The notes under the pieces were generated by a model. The model searched no databases and was not told the origin of the DNA. It was given only the letters and a program-made list of their open reading frames with translations. Source: a virus. From it: a stretch of DNA of 31,812 nt. Numbering within the stretch: the stretch's first letter is position 1; every line of letters begins with the position of its first letter. The stretch is taken from positions 1-31,812 of IMG/VR virus record IMGVR_UViG_3300028025_001167; one strand, written 5' to 3'. Position numbers and translations under genes: made by a program. Below are positions 15,354 through 24,708 of this stretch, in pieces.

Positions 15354-17161
15354 GCCAAGCAATTCAAACATTCAGCATTTCAGCCCCAGGCTTTTATGGG
15401 TTGAATACGCAAGACTCGCCTCTTGATCTTGCGGCTGGATATGCTTTGGTTGCAACCAACTGCATCATTGACCAGTATGGACGTATTGGTTCACGCAAGG
15501 GTTGGGCTAGAGTTAATTCTTCTTCTGGAAACCTTGGCGCAAATGACGTTAAGGTTATCCATGAGTTAGTTGTTGCTGACGGTACATACACTGTATTGTT
15601 TGCTGGCAACAACAAGTTATTCAAGTTGGATGGCTCTAATGCTGTTGTTGAGCTGACCTATGGGGGGGGTGGTACTGCTCCTACCATTACTGCAAGCAAC
15701 TGGCAATGTGCTTCCTTGAATGGCATCACATACTTCTTCCAGTCTGGTCACAATCCTTTGATCTATGACCCTGCTGTAAGTACCACGACTTATCGTAGGG
15801 TGTCTGAGAAAACTGGTTATCAAGCCACTGTTCCTGATGCCAACATCTGCATTTCAGCCTTTGGTCGTTTATGGGCGGCAGATACAACTAGCAACAACGC
15901 TACTGTTTACTTTAGCGACTTGATTGCAGGCCATATTTGGTCTACAGGTACTGCTGGCTCGTTGAACGTCAACAATGTTTGGCCTAATGGAGCTGACCAG
16001 ATCACTGGTTTGGCTGCTCATAACGGCTTCTTGTTCATCTTTGGCAAGCGTCAAATCTTGGTTTATCAGGGTGCTACTTCTCCTTCTACTATGTCATTGA
16101 GTGACACTGTTGAGGGTATTGGTTGCATTGCTAGAGACAGTATCCAGACCACAAGTACTGATGTGTTGTTCTTGTCAAACTCTGGTGTCAGATCGTTGAT
16201 GAGGACTATTCAGGAGAAGTCTGCACCAGAACGTGACTTGTCTAAGAACATTCGCAATGACTTGATGGCGACTATTTCTGGCGAGACATTGGCAAATGTT
16301 AAGTCTGTTTACTCTGAGTACGAGGCTTTTTATCTGTTGACTACGCCTAGCATTGATGCTGTGTGGTGCTTTGATACCAAGGCTTATTTGCCTGATGGTG
16401 CGGCTAGAGTGACAACTTGGGACTCTATTGAGCCTACTGCTTTCCTTTCTAGACGCAACGGCAATCTGTTGATTGGCAAGAGTGGCTATATAGGTTTGTA
16501 TAGCACTCATCAAGATTACCAAACAGCATATCGTATGTTGTATTACACGAACCATGCTGACCTTGGCAACCAGAATCAGACTTCAATTCTGAAGAAGTTG
16601 TCCATTGTGGTGATTGGTGGTAGCAATCAGACAGTGACGTTCAAGTGGGGTTTTGACTTCAAGACAAACTACCTGTCTGACAACGACACTATTCCTACAC
16701 AAGGCGAGTCTTACTATGGAATTGCTTCTTATGACAATCCAGATGGACAAGTTGTAACTATCACAAATGCAAGTCCTGCTGTGATTACATCTGTTGATGG
16801 CTCTGCTTTTGTAAATGACAACAATGTAACTTTAACAACAACAGGTACTTTGCCATCTGGTTTAAGCACTGGAACTACTTATTACATTGTGAATGCATCT
16901 GGCGCTACTTGTAATTTGTCTGCATCATCTGGTGGCTCTGCAATCAATACTGGTAGTGCTGGTTCAGGTACACACACTCTTGAACACACATCTCCAACTG
17001 CTATATCTGAATACTCTGATGGTGTAGCTTTGCAAACACTGGTTGTTTCGGCAACAGGCACAGGTAAGGTTGTTCAAACAGGATATGAGTCTGACATTAA
17101 TGGAACACCATTGTCGATTCAGAAGATTGAGATTCAAGCCAAACAAGGCAAGATAAGTTAA
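15350..17161 (+). CDS. Tail hub/DNA-stabilisation protein (P22 gp10-like)
   Basis: The 603-residue protein opens with SAPGFYGLNTQDSPLDLAAG and CIIDQYGRIGSRKGWARV, a conserved start among podovirus tail-nozzle proteins, then repeated beta strands consistent with a propeller (for example LAAHNGFLFIFGKRQILVYQ and DVLFLSNSGVRSLM). It would close the portal/adaptor channel after packaging. Near the C-terminus (about residues 460-550) an inserted module with GLSTGTTYYIVNASG resembles a small beta domain found in many unrelated phage virion proteins. It ends 9 bases before a fibre gene. Confidence 0.8.
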   Translation: MSQAIQTFSISAPGFYGLNTQDSPLDLAAGYALVATNCIIDQYGRIGSRKGWARVNSSSGNLGANDVKVIHELVVADGTYTVLFAGNNKLFKLDGSNAVVELTYGGGGTAPTITASNWQCASLNGITYFFQSGHNPLIYDPAVSTTTYRRVSEKTGYQATVPDANICISAFGRLWAADTTSNNATVYFSDLIAGHIWSTGTAGSLNVNNVWPNGADQITGLAAHNGFLFIFGKRQILVYQGATSPSTMSLSDTVEGIGCIARDSIQTTSTDVLFLSNSGVRSLMRTIQEKSAPERDLSKNIRNDLMATISGETLANVKSVYSEYEAFYLLTTPSIDAVWCFDTKAYLPDGAARVTTWDSIEPTAFLSRRNGNLLIGKSGYIGLYSTHQDYQTAYRMLYYTNHADLGNQNQTSILKKLSIVVIGGSNQTVTFKWGFDFKTNYLSDNDTIPTQGESYYGIASYDNPDGQVVTITNASPAVITSVDGSAFVNDNNVTLTTTGTLPSGLSTGTTYYIVNASGATCNLSASSGGSAINTGSAGSGTHTLEHTSPTAISEYSDGVALQTLVVSATGTGKVVQTGYESDINGTPLSIQKIEIQAKQGKIS

Positions 17162-17170
17162 AGGAATATC

Positions 17171-17896
17171 ATGAGTAATTACACCAAGAGTACGAATTTC
17201 GCCACTAAAGACAATTTGTCTTCTGGCAATCCTTTGAAGATTGTCAAAGGTACTGAGCTTGATACTGAGTTCAACAATATTCATACTGCTATTGAGACTA
17301 AGGCAGATTTGGCAAGTCCAGCATTTACTGGTAGTCCATCCCTTCCTACAGGTACAACTGGCGTAACTCAATCTGCTGGAAATAATTCAACTGCTTTGGC
17401 AACTACCGCTTTTGTTCAGGCTGCTTTGTCTGCTCTGTATCCAGTTGGTTCTATTTATACCAATGCTACGAGTTCTACTAATCCAGGCACTTCACTTGGA
17501 TTTGGTACTTGGACTGCATTTGGTGCTGGTCGTGTCATGGTTGGCTTTGACTCAGGCAATGCTTTGTTTGACACAGCAGAAGAAACTGGCGGTAGTGCAG
17601 ACGCTATTACTGTTTCTCACACACATTCATTTAGCGCAACAACTGGCGCAATGAGTGCAAATGCAAGTCACTCACATGGTTCTAATAATTCTGGATTTTT
17701 GGATCATAAGCCAGGCTCTGGAGACACATTAGCTCGTGGCGGCTCACAAGGTTACACAATTTCTACGAGCACTACTACGGTAAACCTTGCCCACACCCAT
17801 GACGTTAGCGGAACAACTGGTTCAACAGGTTCTAGTGGAACAAATGCCAACTATCAGCCATTCATTACTGTGTATATGTGGAAAAGAACAGCATGA
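17171..17896 (+). CDS. Short tail fibre with gp10-C-terminal/collar-like domain
   Basis: The 241-residue protein has an N-terminal helical/attachment region (KGTELDTEFNNIHTAIETKA), a common fibre linker (PAFTGSPSLPTGTTGVTQSA then NNSTALATTAFVQ), and a C-terminal domain starting YPVGSIYTNATSSTNPGTSL and GFGTWTAFGAGRVMVGFD. The last part, with TGGSADAITVSHTHSF and further His-rich turns (AHTHDV, ASHSHG), matches the distal domain seen in T4 gp10/gp12-type fibres, where paired histidines can bind metal. It lies outside the main fibre cassette, beside the tail hub, so it may be the primary short fibre. Confidence 0.82.
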   Translation: MSNYTKSTNFATKDNLSSGNPLKIVKGTELDTEFNNIHTAIETKADLASPAFTGSPSLPTGTTGVTQSAGNNSTALATTAFVQAALSALYPVGSIYTNATSSTNPGTSLGFGTWTAFGAGRVMVGFDSGNALFDTAEETGGSADAITVSHTHSFSATTGAMSANASHSHGSNNSGFLDHKPGSGDTLARGGSQGYTISTSTTTVNLAHTHDVSGTTGSTGSSGTNANYQPFITVYMWKRTA

Positions 17897-18213
17897 TGAT
17901 GCAAGACCCAGAATTCCGCATTACTCATCACTTCAGTGATGGCCTATACGCCAAAGAGTCATTCTTTACGGCTGGTATGGCAATTATGAAGCACACACAC
18001 AGCTTCAGCCATCTGTCTATCTTGGCTCATGGGAAGGTTGCTGTATTGCGTGGTACTGAGATTGACATTGTTTCTGCGCCAGCTTGCATTGAGATTCAGG
18101 CTGGAGTTACTCATGGTGTAAAAGCCATTACTGATTGTGTTTGGTTTTGTATTCATGCCACAGACGAGAAAGACCCGTCTAAAGTGGATGAGATTTTGAT
18201 TAAGGGAGATTGA
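17893..18213 (+). CDS. Cupin-fold protein
   Basis: The 106-residue protein has a single cupin barrel. Motif 1 is MAIMKHTHSFSHLSILAHGK with His residues for metal binding, and motif 2 is IEIQAGVTHGVKAI. The start ATG 17893 overlaps the previous stop (ATGA); three ATGs in a row make the exact start uncertain by two residues, and a GTG at 17878 is less likely. Small cupins occur next to fibre and tail genes in many phages. No substrate is known; roles in modifying a virion sugar or as a structural metal protein are guesses. Confidence 0.78.
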   Translation: MMMQDPEFRITHHFSDGLYAKESFFTAGMAIMKHTHSFSHLSILAHGKVAVLRGTEIDIVSAPACIEIQAGVTHGVKAITDCVWFCIHATDEKDPSKVDEILIKGD

Positions 18214-18214
18214 T

Positions 18215-19237
18215 ATGCCATTTATTATTGCTGGCGCTGGTTTAATTGGTGGGTTGATGCAGGGCGAGTCTTCTAAAAGTGCTGCTCGTACTCAAGCAAA
18301 TGCTCAAATGGAAGCGGCTCGATTAGCGGCTGAAGAAGCTCGTTTTCGACCTGTAGGTGTCACCACACGTTTTGGTAGCTCTCAGTTCCAAACTGACCCT
18401 TCTGGCCGTGTTTCTGGCGCTTCCTACAACGTCAGTCCTGAACTGCAAGCCTATCAAGATAGGTTTAGAGGAATGGCTGGTGGTGCTTTAAGTCAAGCAG
18501 AAATGGCTGGTCAACAGTATGCTCCTTTGACTGGTGCGGCTAGTAATCTATATGGCCTTGGTCAGCAATATCTAGCTCAAAGTCCTGAACAGGTTGCGTC
18601 TCAATACATGGCTCGTCAACAAGATTTGTTGGCTCCTAGCCGTGAACGTCAAATGGCTCAGTTACAGAATCAGTTGTTCCAAACTGGTCGTGGTGGATTA
18701 TCTGTAGGCGCTACAGGTATGCGTCCAGGCGGTGGTGCTGGTTTGGGTGCTACTACTCCTGAGATGGAAGCCTACTACAACGCATTGGCGCAACAAGATT
18801 TGCAATTGGCTAATCAGGCTCAGACTGCGGGACAAGAGCAGTTGAAGTTTGGCGCTGGCTTGTTTGGTGTTGGCTCTAATTTGTTAGATCAGTATCAGCA
18901 AGGTCAAGTTGGTGCTTTGCGTCCATTTGAGGCTTACATGGGTCAAGAGAAATTTATTGAAGGACTTGGACAACAACCTTTGGATATTGGCATTAACTTG
19001 GGAGCTAAAGGTCAAAGCAATGCTGCTGCACAAGCAATGCTTACTGGTGGAACTAATGCGGCTGGAACAATGGCTCAAGCCAATGCTTACAACCCATATG
19101 CAGATGTATTGCTTGGAGCTTCACAAAATCCTCAACTAAGGAATGCATTTGCTGCTAATGATTTTGGTGTTGGCGCTGATTCTTACTTTGGAAAGAGTGG
19201 CGGGTTTGGATTTGATATTTCCAAGTTGTTTAGTTAA
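18215..19237 (+). CDS. DNA-ejection/internal virion protein 1
   Basis: The 340-residue protein starts with a glycine-rich hydrophobic segment (MPFIIAGAGLIGGLMQGESS), followed by an Ala/Gln/Glu helix (AARTQANAQMEAARLAAEEA) and long Gln/Gly-rich stretches (LAQSPEQVASQYMARQQDLL). This is the composition of podovirus ejection proteins, which leave the head before the DNA and cross the cell envelope. It is first in a three-gene set ending with a transglycosylase, parallel to P22 gp7-gp20-gp16 and the T7 core proteins. Sequence similarity to those is not claimed. Confidence 0.72.
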   Translation: MPFIIAGAGLIGGLMQGESSKSAARTQANAQMEAARLAAEEARFRPVGVTTRFGSSQFQTDPSGRVSGASYNVSPELQAYQDRFRGMAGGALSQAEMAGQQYAPLTGAASNLYGLGQQYLAQSPEQVASQYMARQQDLLAPSRERQMAQLQNQLFQTGRGGLSVGATGMRPGGGAGLGATTPEMEAYYNALAQQDLQLANQAQTAGQEQLKFGAGLFGVGSNLLDQYQQGQVGALRPFEAYMGQEKFIEGLGQQPLDIGINLGAKGQSNAAAQAMLTGGTNAAGTMAQANAYNPYADVLLGASQNPQLRNAFAANDFGVGADSYFGKSGGFGFDISKLFS

Positions 19238-19249
19238 GGGGAAAAAGTT

Positions 19250-20431
19250 ATGGCAACACCATCAGAAATCTTAGGCTTATTCACAAGCCCACAACAGTAT
19301 CAACAACAACAACAAGACGTTGCTCGTCAAAGAGCAATGGAGTACGCAAAGCTAGACCTTTTCCAAAAAGCAAGTACTGCTATTGGTCAAGGTGCTTACA
19401 ACTTGGGCGGCGCTATTGGTGGTGCTTTAGGCGGTGTTGACCCACAGTTGCAGAAGATTACTCAGCGTCAACAGTTGCTTACTCAGTTAGATCGAGGAAA
19501 CCCTGAGTCATACAAAAAGTTGGCTAAATTAGCTGCTCAAAATGGCGACCCTGAGTTTGCAATGGCTCTTTCTCAAGAATTAAGAAATTTTGAAAAAGAG
19601 ACAGCACAAACTGCTGAATTTAAAGGTGTTCAAGCCGAAAGAGATCGTAAAGCACTTGAATCTAAAACAACTTTTGATGCAAGAGTAAAAGCATTACAAG
19701 ATAATGGCGTTGCAAGCGAAAATGAAGCTAAAGCTATTGCATCTAATGATGCTGCGTTTGCAGAAGCAATGGGACTGACAAAACTTTCTCCAGAGAAAAA
19801 AGCCGAAAAAGCAATGTATGCAAAAGCTGCTCAGCTTTATCCAAATGACCCTATTGCACAATTTCAATATGTCGAACAAATAAAAGCTGGAACAAAACCA
19901 GCAACTGATGCCGAAGTTAAAGATGTTGCTGAAGCAAAACAGGCAAATATTATTCTTGAATCACGGCTTGATAAAAATGACGAGTATTTGAAATTGGTAA
20001 GTGGTAAAAATCCTAAAGTAACATTTGGGCCATTTAGCAATGTTAAAGCGGCAGTTGAAGCTACTGGATTTCTTGGTGAGCCATCAGAAAATACCAAGTT
20101 GCAAGATGACATCCGTTCATATATGACAGAAGGAGTTAATGCTGTACTCAATGCGGCAAAAGGTGTTCAGGCCAAAGATGATGCACTTAGGGCTCAAAAA
20201 CAAATTGAAGGATACTTAAAGTTAAACACAAATGCTGGTGCTGAACAAGCATTGAAGCGTCTTAAACAAGCTCAAGAAGATGTTTTGAAATCAAATCAAG
20301 TCTTTATTGAGTCTCGTGTAAGAGCTATGCCAAAACAACCAACAGCAAATGCAAATCCAAATCCAGTATCTAGAAGAGATGATTTGTTGAAGAAAGCAAG
20401 TCCAGAGCAATTGAAACTTCTTGGAAGGTAA
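19250..20431 (+). CDS. DNA-ejection/internal virion protein 2
   Basis: The 393-residue protein is helical and rich in Ala, Gln, Lys and Glu. It begins MATPSEILGLFTSPQQYQQQ and has a glycine-rich patch (GQGAYNLGGAIGGALGGVDP) that could insert in membrane. Two long charged helices fill the rest, including VAEAKQANIILESRLDKNDE. Its location between two other ejection-type proteins supports an internal virion role. DNA here is more A+T-rich with AAA/GAA codons than in the capsid region. It lies 12 bases after the previous gene and 8 before the next. Confidence 0.7.
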   Translation: MATPSEILGLFTSPQQYQQQQQDVARQRAMEYAKLDLFQKASTAIGQGAYNLGGAIGGALGGVDPQLQKITQRQQLLTQLDRGNPESYKKLAKLAAQNGDPEFAMALSQELRNFEKETAQTAEFKGVQAERDRKALESKTTFDARVKALQDNGVASENEAKAIASNDAAFAEAMGLTKLSPEKKAEKAMYAKAAQLYPNDPIAQFQYVEQIKAGTKPATDAEVKDVAEAKQANIILESRLDKNDEYLKLVSGKNPKVTFGPFSNVKAAVEATGFLGEPSENTKLQDDIRSYMTEGVNAVLNAAKGVQAKDDALRAQKQIEGYLKLNTNAGAEQALKRLKQAQEDVLKSNQVFIESRVRAMPKQPTANANPNPVSRRDDLLKKASPEQLKLLGR

Positions 20432-20439
20432 TTTACATC

Positions 20440-23400
20440 ATGGCACTGTCAGAACAAGAGTTTGAAGAACTTAAATCTTTACTTGGTGTAGATACCCAAC
20501 AGTCCAAACAACCAGTTTCTACTCAAAGAAGTGCTGGTGGTGGTCGAGGTTCTTATCTAACAGGAGTCACAAATCCGCTTCAATTTATTGCAGCACAAAG
20601 AGCCGCAGAGCAACAACAACAATTAGAAAAACAAAAGGCTCAGTTAGAGCAAGAAGGTTATGCTGGATATACAGGCCGTAGGGCATTAGAGACTCTCACT
20701 GGTCAAGGTGAAGGCAATATTGCATCTAATCTTATTACTGGTGGCATTACTCGTTTGGGTGCTTTGTTGGGTTCTGAGCAATCTCAAAGAGAACTTGATA
20801 TAGCCCAATCAAGGGCTGATCGTGAAAAAGATTTGGCAAATCAAATTGCACTTATGGAAGGAAGATCAACAGACTTTATTCCAAAAGTTGCTGAATCTGT
20901 TTACAACGTTGCTCAATATGCAGCACAAGAACCAAAGTTATTTAGTTCACAAATGCTTTCTGGTCTGGCAGACCCTACGGCACTAGCTTTAGGTGGTGTT
21001 GTTGCGCCAGTAAGAGGAGCTAGTTTGCTATCAAATGTTGGTAGAGCTACTGCTGGAGGCGCTTTGGCTGGTGGAGCAACTTCTGGTGCAAGAACATTTG
21101 GTCAAGGTAGCTTAGATGTAGAACAAGCCGCTGAAGAAGCCGCAGCAAGTGGTCTTATTAGTGGAGCAGTTCCTGTTGCTGGGGCAGTTGTTTCGGCTCC
21201 ATTTAAAGCAGTTGCAGCACCTTTTAAGATTGCTGGCGATATTTTGATGCCATCTAAAGAACCAGTTCCAAAGACTCTATCTGACTTGGTTTCTAGAGAT
21301 ACAGACATTGCACAAAAATTTCAAGATGCGGCTGAACTGAAGTCATTTCTTGGAAAAGATTACAACCCAAATCTTAGTGAAATCACAAAAGAATTAAGTA
21401 TTGCTCAGTTGGCGAAAGAAGCTGGTGCAAACAATATTGATGCAATTAACACTGTAAGAACAAATCGTATAGCCTCTGAAAATGCTCTTCAAGGAAAAAT
21501 TAACGAATTGTTCCCAACATCGAATAGCGTCTTGCAATCATTTGGTGCTGAAAATGTTCAAAAACTTAAAACATTGCAGGGTTTGAGTGCATACGCTGAT
21601 GATGCAATCAAAAATATGTCTGAAAAGTTCTTGTCTAGTTCTGGCAAGTTTCAAGATGTTCTTGGTGAAAACATAAGAAAAGCAATTGAGACACAAAAAA
21701 ATGTCAAGAAGGGATACTATCAGACTGCTTTTGAGTATTTGAACAAGGAAGCAGACATAAACAACATTGGACTTAGCCAAGATGGTGTTCAAAAGGTTTA
21801 TAACGCAACACAAGCCATTGACGACAATTTGTTTCAAACACTTCCACCTGTTTTGCAAAAGGCAATTGAAGGCTTTAGAACAAATGTAAACGAACAATCT
21901 GCATCACCATTCTCATTGATCGACCAGTATTCAAGAGAATTGAATAAAGAGGTTGGTATACGTTATCGTGCTGCAACTGCTGGAGATGCTAATGCTCGTA
22001 TTGGCCTGAGACAACTTGAGTCTGCCAAAGATGTTTTAGATAAACAAATCAAAGGCATTGGCGGTGATTTTGGTGACCGCTACATCCAATTGAAACAAGA
22101 GTACGGAAAAGAGTTCATGAATCCTTTCTATGAAGGGATTGGTGGTCAACTTTCTAGAAAAAATCGTTTTGGCGATGTCATCAAAAATGAAGATGTGTTT
22201 AAAAAGTTTGATAGCCCAGAGGTTGTCAATCAGTACATAAACATCAATGGAAGAACACCAGAGTCTATCAATGCACTGACAGATGCAATGACTCATATTT
22301 TCTTGAAAAAAGAAAGTTCTGTTAAGCCAGATGGCACGATTAATCCCACTGCTGTCAAAAACTTCATCCGTGGTAATCAAGACGTTTTTAGAATTGTTCC
22401 TGAGATCAAAAGCAAGTTTGAAAAGCTATCAATCAATCTTGAGGCATATGGAAAGACACGAGCCAATGCAGAACAAGCAGTTGCTGACTTAGCAGATGCT
22501 TCTACTAACACATTGATTCGTAAAACACGTTTAGAAGATGTGTTCAACACAAACGAGACAGGAGCTTTTGCCAAGCCTGAAATGCTTAACAAGTTGCTTT
22601 CTGTTGCCAAAAAAGACACGACTGGTGTTGAAATAAAAGGCGTACAAAGAGCAATGTTAGATGTTGCATTTAAGCAAGATGATTCTTTGGGATTTATTGA
22701 GAAGAATAAATCTTCTTTTGAAAAGGCTTTTGGAAAAACAGAGATAGCAAATGCTGAAAAGTTAATCAAAGCATCTGATCTTTTGGGTGACAAGATTGAT
22801 CTTGAGTTGTCCAAAAAAGCAAGGGGTTTTGGTGGCGTTGCTACTGATGTTGGGATAACAGCGGCTACAAGTTTTGTCTCTCCAATATTCTCAGCAACCT
22901 ATGCAACATTGTCTCTTGCTGCAAGATTCCTAAAAAACAGGAAAGAGCGTATTGACAATGCTTCATTTATGAATGCGTTTACAAATCCAGACACAGTTAA
23001 GGATTTGCTAACAAATGTAAATAAAACTCGTGCTGCATTGGCATCTGGAAAACAAGAATCAATTGATAAGGCGACTGGTTCTTTAAAGCAAGTAATGATT
23101 GCAAATGGAATTTTGGAAGCTCAAGAAATCCAAGACCAACAACTTCCTGAACAAGCCATTCAGCCAACTGAGGCTCCACAAACAGTTGAACCAACTCAAC
23201 CAACTCAACCAACAGAAGGCTTATCTGACGAAGAGTTTAAAGAATTGCAAAATTTAATAAACAAAGAACCTCAGAAAGAACGTGTTTCATCAATCATTGA
23301 AGATGAGGCAAACAAGTTAGGAGTTTCTGAACATATCCCACTTTTGATGAAACTTGCAAAACAAGAATCTGGATTTAAGCAAAGTGCTTTGTCAAAAAAG

Positions 23401-23646
23401 GGTGCTATTGGTGTGATGCAACTTATGCCAGCAACTGCCAAAGAATTGAATGTTGACCCCAATAACTTGGAGCAGAATGTTCGTGGTGGTGTTAGATACT
23501 GGGCAAAACAACTGAAATTCTTTAATGGAGACATAAAACTTGCAACTGCCGCTTATAACGCAGGAGCAGGAAATGTAATCAAAGCAGGAAATAAAGTCCC
23601 AAACTTTACTGAAACGCAAAAGTATGTTGCTGCAATTGTTGGATAG
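20440..23646 (+). CDS. Large ejection protein with C-terminal lytic transglycosylase
   Basis: This is the largest gene (1068 residues). The N-terminal and middle parts are helical with alternating small hydrophobic patches (SGLISGAVPVAGAVVSAPFK, GVATDVGITAATSFVSPIFS). The last 110 residues are an SLT-type transglycosylase: SEHIPLLMKLAKQESGFKQS carries the catalytic Glu in KQESGF, followed by KGAIGVMQLMPATAKELNVD and ATAAYNAGAGNVIKAG. This would cut peptidoglycan so that DNA can pass during entry. In P22 and T7 the enzyme domain is at other positions; the C-terminal placement here is less usual. A Pro/Thr/Gln-rich linker near residue 910 separates the parts. TAG (23644-23646) ends it. Confidence 0.85.
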   Translation: MALSEQEFEELKSLLGVDTQQSKQPVSTQRSAGGGRGSYLTGVTNPLQFIAAQRAAEQQQQLEKQKAQLEQEGYAGYTGRRALETLTGQGEGNIASNLITGGITRLGALLGSEQSQRELDIAQSRADREKDLANQIALMEGRSTDFIPKVAESVYNVAQYAAQEPKLFSSQMLSGLADPTALALGGVVAPVRGASLLSNVGRATAGGALAGGATSGARTFGQGSLDVEQAAEEAAASGLISGAVPVAGAVVSAPFKAVAAPFKIAGDILMPSKEPVPKTLSDLVSRDTDIAQKFQDAAELKSFLGKDYNPNLSEITKELSIAQLAKEAGANNIDAINTVRTNRIASENALQGKINELFPTSNSVLQSFGAENVQKLKTLQGLSAYADDAIKNMSEKFLSSSGKFQDVLGENIRKAIETQKNVKKGYYQTAFEYLNKEADINNIGLSQDGVQKVYNATQAIDDNLFQTLPPVLQKAIEGFRTNVNEQSASPFSLIDQYSRELNKEVGIRYRAATAGDANARIGLRQLESAKDVLDKQIKGIGGDFGDRYIQLKQEYGKEFMNPFYEGIGGQLSRKNRFGDVIKNEDVFKKFDSPEVVNQYININGRTPESINALTDAMTHIFLKKESSVKPDGTINPTAVKNFIRGNQDVFRIVPEIKSKFEKLSINLEAYGKTRANAEQAVADLADASTNTLIRKTRLEDVFNTNETGAFAKPEMLNKLLSVAKKDTTGVEIKGVQRAMLDVAFKQDDSLGFIEKNKSSFEKAFGKTEIANAEKLIKASDLLGDKIDLELSKKARGFGGVATDVGITAATSFVSPIFSATYATLSLAARFLKNRKERIDNASFMNAFTNPDTVKDLLTNVNKTRAALASGKQESIDKATGSLKQVMIANGILEAQEIQDQQLPEQAIQPTEAPQTVEPTQPTQPTEGLSDEEFKELQNLINKEPQKERVSSIIEDEANKLGVSEHIPLLMKLAKQESGFKQSALSKKGAIGVMQLMPATAKELNVDPNNLEQNVRGGVRYWAKQLKFFNGDIKLATAAYNAGAGNVIKAGNKVPNFTETQKYVAAIVG

Positions 23647-23655
23647 GAGTGCAAA

Positions 23656-24354
23656 ATTGACCCTATCAGCATCTGTTTACTTGCGGCTAGTCTTGTTAAG
23701 AACATCCAAGCTGGCTGTGAGCTATACAAACAAGCTAAAGAGTCTTTTGTGGAGATTAAAGCCACTGCGGATGAAGTTATCGCTATTGGTAGAGAGGTTA
23801 AAGGTTTCTGGTCAAAACTTAGCGGTTTCTTTGGCTCTAGTCCCAAGCCTAAAGCTGCTAAACCTGTTGCAAAGGCTAAAAAGTCTGCTTATGTCGCTGT
23901 TGACGAAACTCAAGTCAAAGTGGACATTGTTAAGAACCTCACTGAGTTCTTCAAACTTCAAGAACAACTGGCTGCACACATTCGAGAAGAAGAAGAAAAG
24001 TCTAGAACAGTCTACGACCCAAATCAAAACCACATGGAGGCGGCACTCAAAAGAGTGATGGCTCAACAAGAGATGGACAGGCTTGTTGTCCAGATCAGGG
24101 AAACAATGGTCTACCAGAGTCCACCTGAGATGGGTGCTTTGTACAGTTCAGTTTTTGACATGAAAGAGGTCATTCAGGAGGAGCAAGATCAAGCTAGGCT
24201 GAAACAAGAGGCGAAAAAGAGGCAAGAAGTATGGCAACGCAAGGAGGAAGAAAGAAACTTCCAGCTAAAACTAGCGTACCTAGCGGCAACTACTATATTC
24301 CTCCTCTACCTGTGGCTGTGGTTGTTCCTCGTGAGTCGTTGGGGGAAAGCATAA
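23656..24354 (+). CDS. Membrane-associated coiled-coil protein, probable ATT start
   Basis: The frame is open from just after the preceding TAG, and the coherent product starts at ATT 23656 with AGGAG (23645-23649) six bases upstream. It reads (M)DPISICLLAASLVKNIQA, then GCELYKQAKESFVEIKATAD. The DPIS...KNIQAGCELYK start is like that of other podovirus proteins in this position. The only standard start is GTG at 23749, which would remove this conserved-looking part. The product (about 232 residues) has a basic Ala/Lys/Pro linker (SSPKPKAAKPVAKAKKSAYV), a long charged coiled coil, and one C-terminal membrane segment (LAYLAATTIFLLYLWLWLFL). Function is unknown; a lysis-region or membrane-anchor role is likely. 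Confidence 0.7.
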   Translation: MDPISICLLAASLVKNIQAGCELYKQAKESFVEIKATADEVIAIGREVKGFWSKLSGFFGSSPKPKAAKPVAKAKKSAYVAVDETQVKVDIVKNLTEFFKLQEQLAAHIREEEEKSRTVYDPNQNHMEAALKRVMAQQEMDRLVVQIRETMVYQSPPEMGALYSSVFDMKEVIQEEQDQARLKQEAKKRQEVWQRKEEERNFQLKLAYLAATTIFLLYLWLWLFLVSRWGKA

Positions 24355-24521
24355 TGGGATGGATAGCTGCTTGTGTGTTGGTGGCCTTGCTCTTGCCTTT
24401 GGGTGCGATGCTGTACTTGGACATCTTGGAAGCCAAGCACGAGGTCAAGGAACAGGTTGAGAAGGTAGAGAAGTTAAGACGGCAAATTGAACAGGAGAAA
24501 CGCAAAAATGACAAAACATGA
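24354..24521 (+). CDS. Small membrane plus coiled-coil protein
   Basis: The 55-residue protein has one N-terminal membrane segment (MGWIAACVLVALLLPLGAML) and a charged coiled coil (KHEVKEQVEKVEKLRRQIEQ). ATG 24354 overlaps the previous stop by one base (TAATG), which I prefer to the in-frame ATG at 24231 buried in the preceding gene. It resembles a short Rz-like or membrane-tethering protein at the head of the lysis cassette; the true Rz/Rz1 pair lies further on. It overlaps the lipoprotein gene by 14 bases. Confidence 0.68.
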   Translation: MGWIAACVLVALLLPLGAMLYLDILEAKHEVKEQVEKVEKLRRQIEQEKRKNDKT

Positions 24522-24708
24522 ACTTAAACTGTTGGCGCTGACTGTTTGCGCTGGCATCCTTTGCGGGTTGTTAGCGGGTTGTTCAGATAGATTTCGTTAC
24601 CCTTGCCAAGACCCTATGAATTGGGAAAAAGATGAATGTAAACCGCCGATTTGTACCGCTACAGGTACTTGTCCTGATATGTTAGTCAAACCAGAGGAGA
24701 AAAAGTAA
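24508..24708 (+). CDS. Small lipoprotein
   Basis: The 66-residue protein has a lipoprotein signal: MTKHELKLLALTVCAGILCG is followed by LLAGC, with the lipidated cysteine at residue 25. The mature part is short and has four further cysteines (CQDP, CKPP, CTATGTC) that could form disulfides in the periplasm. AGGAG at 24493-24497 precedes ATG 24508. It could be an envelope factor such as a superinfection-exclusion protein or a lysis helper; neither is shown by sequence. It joins the holin gene through TAATG. Confidence 0.75.
   Translation: MTKHELKLLALTVCAGILCGLLAGCSDRFRYPCQDPMNWEKDECKPPICTATGTCPDMLVKPEEKK

Noticed and set aside
23624-24058. 144-codon plus-strand ORF starting inside the transglycosylase end
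   Set aside because: Leu/Ser/Lys-rich shadow frame; the ATT-start frame gives a coherent protein with membrane and coiled-coil parts.
24231-24353. Upstream start adding 41 residues to the small membrane protein
   Set aside because: The extension lies in the preceding gene, and the TAATG junction at 24352-24356 gives a natural start.
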